64,000 bases of DNA from Trichuris trichiura (Eukaryota > Nematoda > Enoplea > Trichinellida > Trichuridae): positions 2,368,001-2,432,000 of the forward strand of contig JBAJFE010000042.1 of assembly GCA_037903355.1 (NCBI GenBank). Reading direction: 5' to 3'. Below the pieces are notes generated by a model that was given only the letters and a program-made list of their open reading frames with translations, searched no databases and was not told where the DNA came from. How positions within the stretch are numbered: position 1 is the stretch's first letter; each line of letters starts with the position of its first letter. The translations under genes were made by a program, and so were the position numbers. Shown here piece after piece: positions 1 to 9,939 of the stretch.

Positions 1-126
1 TGCATTCATGTTGCGAAAATCTTCGTCGCGACAGCGTTTTAGGCTACACTTAATATGAGTTCGCTTTATGATAAGTTCTAGAAACACGGTTGCATTTAAC
101 TGTTAAGAATGAAGAGTTAACACCTT

Positions 127-132
127 TTTATT
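127..132 (-). terminator. polyadenylation signal of copy 1
   Basis: AATAAA on the minus strand, 23 bases beyond the TAA stop of the secreted repeat-protein gene. The spacing is short but normal for compact nematode 3' UTRs. Confidence 0.6.
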
Positions 133-154
133 CCATTATCGTAAACAAAATTCA

Positions 155-1204
155 TTAGCACATGCGGACGTTATATTCTTTTATGGCTTCATATGTACTC
201 TTCGAGGTGTCGTACGTTTCCAGAGTGCCTCTCACACCACCATCTTCCGTTTTTCGGCAAATAAATATCTTTGAATGACCATATCTAATTCCGCAGCCAA
301 CTTCCACTGTTTCCCTTCCAAGGTCGGGGCCTTCGTTAACCACACATCGAGACACTTTTTGGAAAATGTGGCCACCCTCACCCACGCATTCCATGAGATA
401 ACTAATCGGTCCATTAAAAGGAGTGTACCATTTTTCGCCGAAACGGAACTCCCGTTCTATGCCGTATTCCTTGGCAACGCAACCAACCGGTTCTATTGTG
501 ATTTCTGTTCCGGTTTTTTTGCATCCGTAAAGAAAATCTGCTTTGCGGTAGGTCTGAAAAAGGTCGATCAATTTACCATCTTCAGCAACGCAACCCATTT
601 TTTCCTGTTGTAAGCTAGTTTGGCCAACTGTCCTGCACTTGTACCAGAAGCTTCCGGAAATGATGGTTTTCTGCGGCTCAACTTTTTTGCCGTCAATCAT
701 GCAGGCAACAACTTTGTGTATGCTGACAAAATCATCTTTAAAACACTCAAATACATAGTCGTCTTTAATGAACTGTTCACCAATTGCAATGGTAGCATTG
801 TTATCGGTTGCGCATCCAGTGATTTTCAATCCAATGCATGTAGAGCGCTTGGTGCAAGAGTAGACGAAACCATTGAAAGGTAATTGGTCGCCTATGTCAA
901 TGACGTTGTCCTCCAAAACGCATTGAACTTGTGTCATCGTCACATGTTCTTCACCCGTTTGATCACAGCGAAAAATGTGAGTCTTCGTTTTGAAGGTAGC
1001 ACCGAGCGGAATGCCTTCTCCAGATTCAAGTACGCATCCATACGGTTTAGTCCTTTTACCGTTTTCGTGTCTCCACATGACGCGAACAGGGCCAAGGTTA
1101 GGACAACTTTCATAGCTTCTCATGCTCCTTTTCTCTACAGCCGCCTTAGCAATAAAGGCCTGAAACAAGGCAACGGCATATAGAAAAATCGCTATGTGTC
1201 GCAT
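155..1204 (-). CDS. secreted cysteine-rich repeat protein (MIG-18-like candidate), copy 1
   Basis: Single-exon gene of 349 residues. The ATG is fixed by alignment with the paralogue at 7206-8270 and by the TATA box 71 bases upstream, the same spacing in both. Residues 1-22 form a signal peptide, followed by a dibasic KRS that may be a processing site. The rest is a chain of about seven modules of roughly 45 residues, each opening with a Gly-Cys-Val/Ile/Ala and containing a later aromatic-x-Cys (for example GCVAEDGKLID then DFLYGCKK). There is no membrane helix after the signal, so it is expected outside the cell. From memory the repeat resembles the nematode MIG-18-like fibronectin-type-I-like family of secreted proteins; I am not certain of that assignment. 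AATAAA follows 23 bases after the stop. No introns, which is unusual beside the split genes of this window. Confidence 0.85.
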   Translation of the reverse strand: MRHIAIFLYAVALFQAFIAKAAVEKRSMRSYESCPNLGPVRVMWRHENGKRTKPYGCVLESGEGIPLGATFKTKTHIFRCDQTGEEHVTMTQVQCVLEDNVIDIGDQLPFNGFVYSCTKRSTCIGLKITGCATDNNATIAIGEQFIKDDYVFECFKDDFVSIHKVVACMIDGKKVEPQKTIISGSFWYKCRTVGQTSLQQEKMGCVAEDGKLIDLFQTYRKADFLYGCKKTGTEITIEPVGCVAKEYGIEREFRFGEKWYTPFNGPISYLMECVGEGGHIFQKVSRCVVNEGPDLGRETVEVGCGIRYGHSKIFICRKTEDGGVRGTLETYDTSKSTYEAIKEYNVRMC

Positions 1205-1430
1205 GGCTTTTCGGAATCGGCTGTTCTGAAGACTTCAGGGCGTTGCATTGCCAACTGAAATAGAAAGTTTTTATAGAAGTCTGTTTGCAGTTGGTGAGAC
1301 AAAACGGTTCACTCAATTTGCCGAAAAGGTACTTCGCTTGTTGACCCATTGTTTTGCGCCTATCAAAAATTCCTGTAGCTTTTCTGCTCAGTTTAAAATG
1401 CAGTAGGTGTTAATTGAAATGCGAATACTG
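1205..1430 (-). promoter_or_regulatory. conserved TATA promoter of copy 1
   Basis: On the minus strand a TATAAA (1270-1275) sits in the block CAGACTTCTATAAAAACTTT, found identically before the paralogue at 7206. Upstream similarity continues through CAATGGG, AAGTACCTT and GTATTCnCATTTCAATTAA to about 1430. The TATA-to-ATG distance is 71 bases in both genes. The retained similarity is seen directly; a role in shared expression is inferred. Confidence 0.7.
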
Positions 1431-3167
1431 AACCTTTACGTACTTTGCATATGCAATCAGATGCGTTGGGAAGATTTTCAAGATAGAAGTATCCATTGTC
1501 TTCGACGTGATTTATTCATGCAGACTTTCTACGTGATGAGCATCGTGTGCTTTACTGAAGCTCGTTAGCTATTGCGTCGAAGGTAGAACATTTATGGCTT
1601 ATAGCACAAGAGATATTCGGCATATTAGAAGGCAGTTATTTTTGGCTAAAATACCTCAAATCTTTTTGAAAGTTTCTCACCGTTGTAAATTCACGTTCGA
1701 GAGCCTCTGTTATTCTGTGAGAAAACACGATAGCATACGAAATAACGTCCTGAGGAGTACTAATGGATACAGTTTTGTGATTTTGCGTTCGAACATGAGC
1801 TGCTCTGATTCTATAAAGTTTCATTGATTTTGAAAGCTAGTTCGTTCCTGCTGAAGTTATTCAGTATGAGTTCTTAATCGCTGCATTGCAACGATTGGCC
1901 AGTAAATGATGCCACCATTCATTAGGTAATGATATAACATTAACTGAACTTTGTAAGGGCCTTTCCACATTTCATAATTTTGAACAAGGTTGACGCTTTT
2001 ATTATCACGGAACAATACTAAAACACATGAAACCTTCGTGGCTAACTTTGCCTGACGTTAGCGTGTGCAGAATACTTTCTGATTAATGCTGACAGCGGGA
2101 AAAGTTTATGCTGAAGCGTCGTGTGCTTAAGTATCTTTTATGGGCGAATAGACTGTTCCCTCCTGCAAGACTTATCAATAAAGTATACATTTTACGTACG
2201 TTTTGTTTCACTTTTCAGTCCGCCTTTATTTTTGAATTATTGGGAAGAAACAACATGATATCGAAATTGTATAATTCTGGAATCAGTTCAAATGCAAAAT
2301 AACAGTCGTTTATAAGATGTAAATCGAAGTGATGGGCGTACTAACTAAAATCACTGATTCTCAGTGGTACATTTGGACCATAGACGTCTGACCATGGTAG
2401 GTTCAGCGTCAGATGAAGGCGAAGGGCTCATGATTTCAGAAATAAAAGATGCTTTTGCAACACCTTCAGCTGGCTAAAACTACTTAAAATTGTAAGTATT
2501 ATTTAATAATTGCTAGATTGCTTTGAGTGGGGGCAATCAGAGAAAAAACTTGCGCATGCTCCACACAGACGCAATCATCGCAGACCTGACTAATCAGTAC
2601 ATGTCAGCAAGGAAGTCAAATATTCTTTCGCCCCGTTAAAAGGCTTCTTTCGCTTAATTATCTGACAGAAATATCCTGGATAAACCGTAGTATACGGTAG
2701 GAATTCCTTAATCATGCTTTTTAAATAACAGATCCGATGCAAGACGATTTATCCTGCAACAACGGCAAAATCACTTGTGGCGGGATTTCACACTTTCCTG
2801 CTGGAGTTTCTGCCTGTGTATACGATAATGACCATTGCTCGATTTGAAAAAGGAATATTCATCTGCCTATGTGCCCGTTCAACCTATGTGCCAAGCTAAG
2901 AGTATCAAGGGACCCTGACCTACGGTGGATTGGAATTTGCGATGGGTTCGACGGCTGCACACTTTACCTTCCTAATGGGCCATCTTTCTTCAGGATAATG
3001 AAATGAACGTTTCCTACCGCTGCTGCACCTATCGGTTGAACAGCAGCAACCTGTTAATCTGCCGAAGGTGTAGAAGTTATCGTTTGGACATACCTTATTG
3101 AGAGGACGAAATACTGTAACCTATATCCATAGTAGCAACACTTAGCCAGATCATTTGTTCAACTTCT

Positions 3168-3352
3168 TTTCTTCGTTTTCAGTTTTAATTTCTAATTTTC
3201 CCTTTTTGTTCCATTAATCATTATTCTATCTTTTCTTAATGCTTATCATTAACGGAGCAGTAAACGTTATCGTCATTATCTTTCAATGTACTTCTTGTCA
3301 CGCCTCAGTTTTCTGTTTTCTTATTCCCTTATTTTGAATACATCTTTTCTCC
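3168..3352. repeat. pyrimidine-rich tract
   Basis: About 185 bases strongly enriched in C and T on the plus strand. Similar tracts lie at 37905-38190 and 51598-51835, and a purine-rich one at 44395-44560. Two of the others are followed closely by a stem-loop repeat, suggesting retroelement remains; no coding sequence is visible. Confidence 0.4.
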
Positions 3353-4119
3353 AATATGGCAAAGCAGACAAAAGCTTTCATTTGCAACCATTGGATGTCT
3401 AAAATTATAATTCAGTCCGCTTTACATTTTCACACGCTTAAGGTGGCTTGACCAGTTTCTCATAATCATCTATGATGGCGATGACAGGCGACTAGGATTC
3501 TGAAAGCTACGCATGTTTTTTGAATAAAAACCTTTGTTAACGCCACATTACTGTAACCAAAAGACATTGTATGAAGATTACTGCCGCTGACGTTTACCCG
3601 AATGCGAGCCCGAACATGGACAATTCCGGAAAAAGACAAAAGGCAGTACGGTAAGTAAGAGTGCGCGCAGGGCTACAAGTACAGTAAGGCACCAGCCTGC
3701 TCGTCACAAAAGCAGTTCCTACGTGCTGAAATTTAAAAATTTTTCTCTGTTGCTTTACTGTAGTTAGCAGTGACGCTTAGGATGCCTCGGCCTATGTTAA
3801 AGATTTGCAGCCCAACTTGAAGCCTTTATTCCTGTTCGAAAACTGCGCAGCTCTAACTTACACAGCATTGAGGGAGTAATAAGTATTTGAAATAATCTGA
3901 AAGTCGCTCAAAACACTGAATGGAGCGCATCGCCTATGTACAAACTGTTTCGTGTAGGAGCGTTTATTATGCGCGGAATGTTCTGAAGTCAGCTATCGCG
4001 AATGATGAGGGTTTGCCGTATTCAATTTTCAAGTAAATTCATAAAAAGTAAATGGTAGATTAAAGTTGCGCATTAAAATCGCAATGGGATCTCTGAGTGG
4101 ATTTCAGGAGGTTCACCTA

Positions 4120-4603
4120 TGCTAGAAAGCTTTCAGCTCTTAAAAAATTATTATGACAGCTTAACCACTTTTCGTCAGAAATACCTTCATACAGACAACG
4201 GACATAGATGACACAAGTATCGAAAGAACAACACTCAATACGCAAACAATGCTCAAATAACGAATGCAGCTGAGAATATGTTGACTGAGCATGAAGCGTG
4301 TTGAAATTATTAGAGACTGATACGGGCAATAGTAAATGAACGGCAGCGACAATGAATCCCTAGCTAGAAAGCTGGTAGCTCTTAAAAAATTATTATGACA
4401 GCTTAACCACTTTTCGTCAGAAATACCTTCATACAGACAACGGACATAGATGACACAAGTATCGAAAGAACAACACTCAATATGCAAACAATGCTCAAAT
4501 AACGAATGCAGCTGAGAGTATGTTGACTGAGCATGAAGCGTGTTGAAATTATTAGAGACTGATACGGGCAATAGTAAATTAACGGCAGCGACAATGAATC
4601 CCT
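4120..4603. repeat. two-copy tandem duplication, period 242
   Basis: Two adjacent, nearly identical units, about 4120-4361 and 4362-4603. Each starts near CTAGAAAGCT and ends near AATGAATCCCTAG. Only a handful of substitutions separate them, so the duplication is recent. The period is not a multiple of three and the minus-strand open frames crossing it change frame between units, so it does not look like protein repeats. Confidence 0.85.
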
Positions 4604-5179
4604 AGAACTGCAAATGGTAAAGACATCCCTCCGCATGCCACAGGTAAGCTGCAACTGCGCATGTAGGCAGAAACGCCAGCACAAGTTACTCACCAGCAAA
4701 GTCACTGCACTCCCAATAAAATTACGGATTCGACGACTGGCTGCTTGCTACTGGATTTGAAATGCCGGGATCACTTTGCTGTTGCAAATTTCATGCCTCC
4801 AAAATTAAAAGCAATTTCCTCGTAAACCCATTACAGATGCTGGTCTGCTAAATATAGAGCATTGATAATCCTGTTATATCGCTAGTTCAGGTATGTCTTC
4901 TCAGAACCAATTATGGCGCGGAGGGCAATTTGCTGCAGCGCCAACACTCGTAGGTAGTCGGCTTCTAAACTGTGAGTGCATGAATAGTGGCAATACAACT
5001 TCATCTTATGCAATATGTATAATAGCTAACCCGCGAACGATACACAGACTCGATGTAAACGTTGTTAAGTAATAGATATCACTGTTTTCTATGTGGAATA
5101 ATCAAAAGGAAGCGTTTATTCATAATGAAATAGCTTTATTACGGAGAGAGTCCCGTTTAATGTGCGATAAAGGCTTTAA

Positions 5180-5217
5180 CTCCGGAGCTTTCGCGTCACT
5201 CGACACCCGTCTTCAGC
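5180..5217 (-). repeat. stem-loop repeat with hammerhead-like core, copy 1
   Basis: On the minus strand GCTGAAGACGGGTGTCGAG is followed by TGACGCGAAAGCTCCGGA, matching the copies at 43947, 52162, 59725 and 60743. A short hairpin separates a CTGA(T/A)GA box from a GAAAGCTCCGG box. AATAAA-like sequence lies downstream, as in the others. Confidence 0.55.
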
Positions 5218-6949
5218 GGTCTTAAAATTATAAATATAATTTGTGGAAGCGAATGCGGTCTTCTATCGTTTCTAAAGATTTAAAGCGGGCATTTCTGTAA
5301 AGCTATTTCATTATGAAAACATACGGTCCCGTACCAAGAAACCACATCTTCGAAAGGAAGCGTTCAGTACAAATGTAATCATAAAAGTACATCTAATACG
5401 GAGCAGCAACAAAATAACATTATCCTTCTGCGACCACATGTCTTGCTTTCATGTAATGTTTCACCCAATTCAGATAAGTTGCGGAATGTTTAAATTACTA
5501 AGGCAAGTATAATGATTTGTAAAGGAAATGAGCTCGTCATGTTTCGCAAAAATATACACATTTAGTTAATACTCAGCAAAACATTGACTTTCTTTTTTGA
5601 CGACTTCCTGTTCTAGCGAAAACGATGGTAATAAATGCGCTACTGCATGATGTCCATATTTGTGAAGCGATAGGCTATGTGTCACTGCATCTAGGCGCTG
5701 AGGCGTAAGACTAACTTGAACCTTCTTGAAATCCATTAGATGAATCGCTTGTGCCAGAGGGAGCAGGCTCATACTGAAGATGCAACAGTGAAACGTTCCC
5801 ATAAATCTGAGACGCTGTTGTCATGGATTCAAGTACAATGGAAAATTTGTCGAAAGACGGAGGGTGTAAGTTGCTCTGAAGCACTTGTGAATAACTTTAA
5901 CACCCGGCAGCAACAATGAAGCTTTGTGCCAAGGCTGTTTCTTTCCTCAAACGTTCTTTTTGGTGAAGCAGAGAAATTAGGGATAACCGTGGTCATCGCT
6001 AGTTATGAGAAAGGCCTCGAAGAAAAAGATAGGATGCATGCAGTTCCCATGGGCTACGTGTTCGCGCGTTCCTCTCCGCAATATGCAGCGTGCGCTGATT
6101 TCTCTGCAGGACAACATGCGTTATGACAATAACGCGAACATATGGAAACCATCGCATTTTATTTATGGAAGGGTTAAGACCAACTTTGTCTGACTTTCAG
6201 CCTCTCTCCTGATAAAAAAAATTCCGCGAAAAAACTTTGGAAGACTTTCAGCCTCTATGCAAATAACAAAAATATAAGACGTGAGCTGAAAGATTGCAAA
6301 GGTAGATCGTGAAACGCTTGTCCATAGAATATTTGTAACTGCATGAGTTGTTTATGCATAAATTATGAAAGTCTATGCACCTGGTCCGGAGTGTTCTGCG
6401 TTCATTAAGTTACGCAGTGACCCTTACTGTCCCCTAAAAATTGCAGTCTTCCTATCTCCCAGCGTGTGGCATTATTCCTTTGCTGATCAGCGTATATCTG
6501 GACTACCACTAACAAAATCAAAGTGACACTGACAACCGATGGAACAGCACCAGCCCACGCCAATGCTAAGCGACATCATTAATACATTCCGTGAACAGCT
6601 TCTGCGATAGATATTCTATGCCGCCGTTGTCGTGAGTATAAGAGCAACTCTGCATGAGAATGTAAGACTATTTTTAATTACCAGCTTTTGTTTACCACAA
6701 ATCCATTTAAAAACTGCTTTTGGGCGCTTTCACCAAAAATGAGAGTTCGCTGACATCATTCAAGTTTTTTTCTAGCAAACGTTAAAACCATCCACGCTTC
6801 GTGCAGGACCCTAAGTTAGCTTAACGAAACGCAACGCTCGTGATAACAAAAGCGAGCTTGCATAATTATCACTTTGAAAATAGTACCAACTTTTGTCTAG
6901 AGAGTCCCGGCAAAGCGTACGAATGCATATTCAAAGTGCAGAAAGCATC

Positions 6950-7165
6950 AGTATTCACATTTCAATTAATACTAATTGAAATTTAAATCACCGTAGAGCC
7001 AGTTATTGAGATTCAAGCAGAGCAAAATGCTGCGTGAATCTTCAAAACCGCTAAAACAATGGGATCAGCTAGGAAAGTACCTTCCTGCAAAAGTTAACCG
7101 AACTATTTTGTCCCACCAACCGCAAACAGACTTCTATAAAAACTTTCTACTCAAGTTGGCACTGC
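6950..7165 (+). promoter_or_regulatory. conserved TATA promoter of copy 2
   Basis: TATAAA at 7135-7140 lies in the same 20-base block as in the inverted paralogue, 71 bases before the chosen ATG at 7206. A more upstream ATG at 7167 would fall at the expected transcription start, about 30 bases after the TATA box, which argues against it. Homology with copy 1 continues upstream to about 6950. Confidence 0.7.
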
Positions 7166-7205
7166 AATGCGCCAAAGCGTTTCGAGCAACCAGCTTAGTA
7201 TTGGC

Positions 7206-8270
7206 ATGCGGCAGATAACGCTTTTCCTAGTGGCCTTCTCCTTATTCGAAACCAGCAATACCCAGTTGGCACGCCAGAAGAGAAGCATAATAAACGACAA
7301 CAGCTGTCCCGACTTTAGCAATGTTCGTCTTATGTGGAAGTACGTGAACCATACGAGAGGTGATCCATACGGATGTATACTCGAATCCGGAGAAGCCATT
7401 CCGTTTGGTGCAACATATAAAACAACGCATTATATTCTTCGATGCGACCAAACGGGACCCGAACAGGTAACCATGACGCCAGTTCAATGCGTCTTGAATG
7501 GCAAAACTATTGAAGTCGACGAACAAGTTCCCTATAATGATTTTGTCTATTCGTGCGTCAACAGCAGCTCATGTATTGGAATGAAAATCGTAGGATGCAT
7601 AGCCAGTAACGGTTCTACAATTCAGATTGGAGATACCTTCGTTCATAAAAACTTCGTAGTGGAATGCCAAAAAGATGAAGACTCTTATATCATACAAAAT
7701 CCTGTTGGTTGCCTGATAGATGGCAAAAAGGTTGATCCGCAGAAAACCATAGCTTCGGGTAAATATTGGTATAAGTGCATCAGGCTGGGCAGCAATTCCT
7801 TGAGAAAAGAAGTTGTTGGTTGTGTCACCGACGACGGAAAGCTGATTGATATTTCTCAGACGTTCCGTAAAAAGGACTATCTCTACCTGTGCAAGGTAAA
7901 GTGGCGAAAGGTCACAGCTGTACCAGTTGGTTGCATTGCAAGGGAGTACGGCGTAGAAAGGGAATTTCGCTTTGGCGAAAAATGGTACAATCCATCATCC
8001 GATGTGCCTTCAAGTCCGTTGAGCTACCTAATAAAGTGCACTAGCAGAAAGGGAAAGCCCGAAAGAGTGGTGACTCACTGCGTCGTTCATGACAGCAGCG
8101 ATTATGGAAGGAGAACACTGGAACCTGGCTGTGGAGTTAAATACGGTGATAAAAAGATATTCGTTTGCCAACAACTGGAAGGAGGCGTCGTAAAAGGTAG
8201 TTTAAACAGTTACGACAAGTCCAAGAGTATATATGAAGCAATGAAACCATTCGGCGTGCGAATATGCTGA
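7206..8270 (+). CDS. secreted cysteine-rich repeat protein (MIG-18-like candidate), copy 2
   Basis: Single-exon gene of 354 residues, clearly homologous over its whole length to the protein encoded at 155-1204 but on the opposite strand. The start at 7206 gives a signal peptide that aligns with the paralogue; an in-frame ATG 39 bases upstream would add 13 polar residues and lies too close to the TATA box. A KR-S dibasic site follows the signal in both. About seven Cys modules follow, with conserved landmarks such as VRLMW, YGCILESGEAIP, FRFGEKWY and SKSIYEA. Predicted to be secreted, with no later membrane helix. Function unknown; a role at the parasite surface or in secretions is only a guess from the signal peptide and duplication. 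AATAAA is found 24 bases after the stop. Confidence 0.85.
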   Translation: MRQITLFLVAFSLFETSNTQLARQKRSIINDNSCPDFSNVRLMWKYVNHTRGDPYGCILESGEAIPFGATYKTTHYILRCDQTGPEQVTMTPVQCVLNGKTIEVDEQVPYNDFVYSCVNSSSCIGMKIVGCIASNGSTIQIGDTFVHKNFVVECQKDEDSYIIQNPVGCLIDGKKVDPQKTIASGKYWYKCIRLGSNSLRKEVVGCVTDDGKLIDISQTFRKKDYLYLCKVKWRKVTAVPVGCIAREYGVEREFRFGEKWYNPSSDVPSSPLSYLIKCTSRKGKPERVVTHCVVHDSSDYGRRTLEPGCGVKYGDKKIFVCQQLEGGVVKGSLNSYDKSKSIYEAMKPFGVRIC

Positions 8271-8293
8271 TCAATTTCACATTAAGCTTATGC

Positions 8294-8299
8294 AATAAA
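8294..8299 (+). terminator. polyadenylation signal of copy 2
   Basis: AATAAA 24 bases after the TGA stop of the secreted repeat-protein gene, the same arrangement as in its paralogue. Confidence 0.6.
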
Positions 8300-9266
8300 A
8301 AGCTCATCTATTTCTCTACGTTCGGATGCCCGTGAATTACTTGGACCTAACTAGTAAACGTACTTATAAGAACCGTCATTGGAAGCAAAATAATAAAAGT
8401 CATACAAGTCTTATCTGTAGTTTCTGCCCATTATCAGCCTATTGATACTACGAGTCGAAGATATTCGCATGATTTTCAAAACATTCACTGGAGGACGGTG
8501 TACTTCAATTGGGTGGTACAATAAAGGCAGCTACTCAACAAAAAACGAAAGCTATTAATTTTTCGCAAGCCTAGAATAACCCCCTTTTCGTTCTCTTAAC
8601 CGTGACAAAACCGAATATATGCATTAGACAGCAATTAACCTGTATATAAAAAACAGATAAATTACATGAAACCTAAAACACTACTGCGACAACGTTTTAA
8701 GCAACACGAATAAAAGTTCTTAAGGAAAAGCGGACTACGTACAGGACGAATTATTGCTTGGACATTTCTGAAACATTAGAGGCGATTTTCAGAGATGCAC
8801 TACCGGCCTCCAGGAGCCGTTGGGAGACCTTAGGAAGGTCCAGGAAGGACGGCAGTTCCGCTAGACCATAAAGGTTTGGCCTTGATCAGTTTAGCCTCAG
8901 TCGGCGCCAAAAAGCCAATGGACCACGAAATAAAAGCAACTCATGCTCAAATCAGCGACCTAAGCTCTCTGGCGTTATGGCAATACCTGCGCCAAAACAG
9001 TGATGGCGCGGAAAGAACTGCATTAGAGCAAAACACATCCACACCAGTACAAGAATATAACTAAGCTGGTGAATGAAAAACTTCAACAGCAGGTATGCGA
9101 ACACGCAGCGTGAGAGGAGTTCCCTTATTACATTGAAACTGTCAATTGGAAAACATTTATCTGAAATGTTGCACAGAAATATTCAGTACGGGTGAGTAGC
9201 TCGCAGCCTGCGCCGCAAAGCTTGCATGAACTAAACAATATGAAGAAGCAAAGAAAATTCCAACAA
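8300..9266. other. intergenic, no gene seen
   Basis: About 970 bases between the 3' ends of two genes that converge. A 62-codon open frame (8876-9064) begins at TTG, lacks family resemblance and is taken as chance. Confidence 0.5.
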
Positions 9267-9272
9267 TTTATT
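9267..9272 (-). terminator. polyadenylation signal of RPS15
   Basis: AATAAA on the minus strand, about 26 bases past the RPS15 stop codon. Confidence 0.6.
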
Positions 9273-9297
9273 GTGCACTTTTGCCATAATCATGCGG

Positions 9298-9738
9298 CTA
9301 TTTCAATGGAATGAAACGGGATGAGTGGGTTGCCCCAATGCCTGGTCGACCGTGCTTTACAGGCTTGTACGTGATTGAAAACTCTCCCAAATAGTGGCCA
9401 ACCATTTCTGGACGGATTTCAACCGCGTTAAATTGCTTCCCATTGTGGATACCCACAAGGTTTCCAATCATCTCCGGTAATACAATCATATCACGCAAAT
9501 GGGTCTTGATTACTGCTGGTTTCTCAAGAGCGTCAGCATCTTTCTTCGCCTTGCGCAGACGTTTCAAAAATGCAAAATGCTTACGTCGCAATCCACGCTT
9601 CAAACGACGACGAGCTCGGGCATGCATCAATTCTCCCAACTGAGCATTGTTAAGGTCCAAAAGGTTTTCCAAATCGACACCGCGATAGGAATACTTCTTG
9701 AACGTACGCTTTTTCTTTGCTTCCTGGGCGTCTTCCAT
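9298..9738 (-). CDS. RPS15: 40S ribosomal protein S15 (uS19)
   Basis: A 146-residue protein of the usual size for eukaryotic uS19, a small-subunit protein at the head of the ribosome that contacts 18S rRNA and nearby tRNA. Seen here: the N-terminal [11 protein letters not shown], the basic stretch [14 protein letters not shown], then [39 protein letters not shown] and the near-invariant tail [18 protein letters not shown]. The start is the ATG at 9738; the frame continues upstream but without another ATG. The coding region is uninterrupted. AATAAA lies at 9267-9272 on this strand. The call is secure. Confidence 0.97.
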   Translation of the reverse strand: MEDAQEAKKKRTFKKYSYRGVDLENLLDLNNAQLGELMHARARRRLKRGLRRKHFAFLKRLRKAKKDADALEKPAVIKTHLRDMIVLPEMIGNLVGIHNGKQFNAVEIRPEMVGHYLGEFSITYKPVKHGRPGIGATHSSRFIPLK

Positions 9739-9939
9739 AGCGATCAAAAGTACGGCAAAATAGAAGCACTTCAGGCAGCTGGGTTGGAAGGCAGAAAATC
9801 AAACCGGCAAATAGATACAAACGATTAAGTCTGAAAGAAATGAGGTTGTCCTTTAGTGTGAAAATTAGATACTCAGCAACGAACGCACTAATATCACACC
9901 TACGCAGTCCTACAAATTTAAAGAAACGCAGGTACAATT

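Larger units (their letters stand above)
1431..6949. other. intergenic spacer of the inverted duplication
   Basis: About 5.5 kb of AT-rich DNA between two head-to-head paralogues. I see no convincing gene. It holds a pyrimidine-rich tract, a 242-base tandem duplication and one copy of the dispersed stem-loop family, each listed separately. Short open frames here have no splice or family support. Confidence 0.5.

Noticed and set aside
4161..4571. 136-codon minus-strand open frame with apparent repeats
   Set aside because: It arises from the 242-base tandem duplication, whose units lie in different frames; the repeated peptide is a by-product.
7167..7205. Upstream in-frame ATG for the second secreted repeat protein
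   Set aside because: It lies about 30 bases from the TATA box, where transcription should begin, and adds residues absent from the paralogue.
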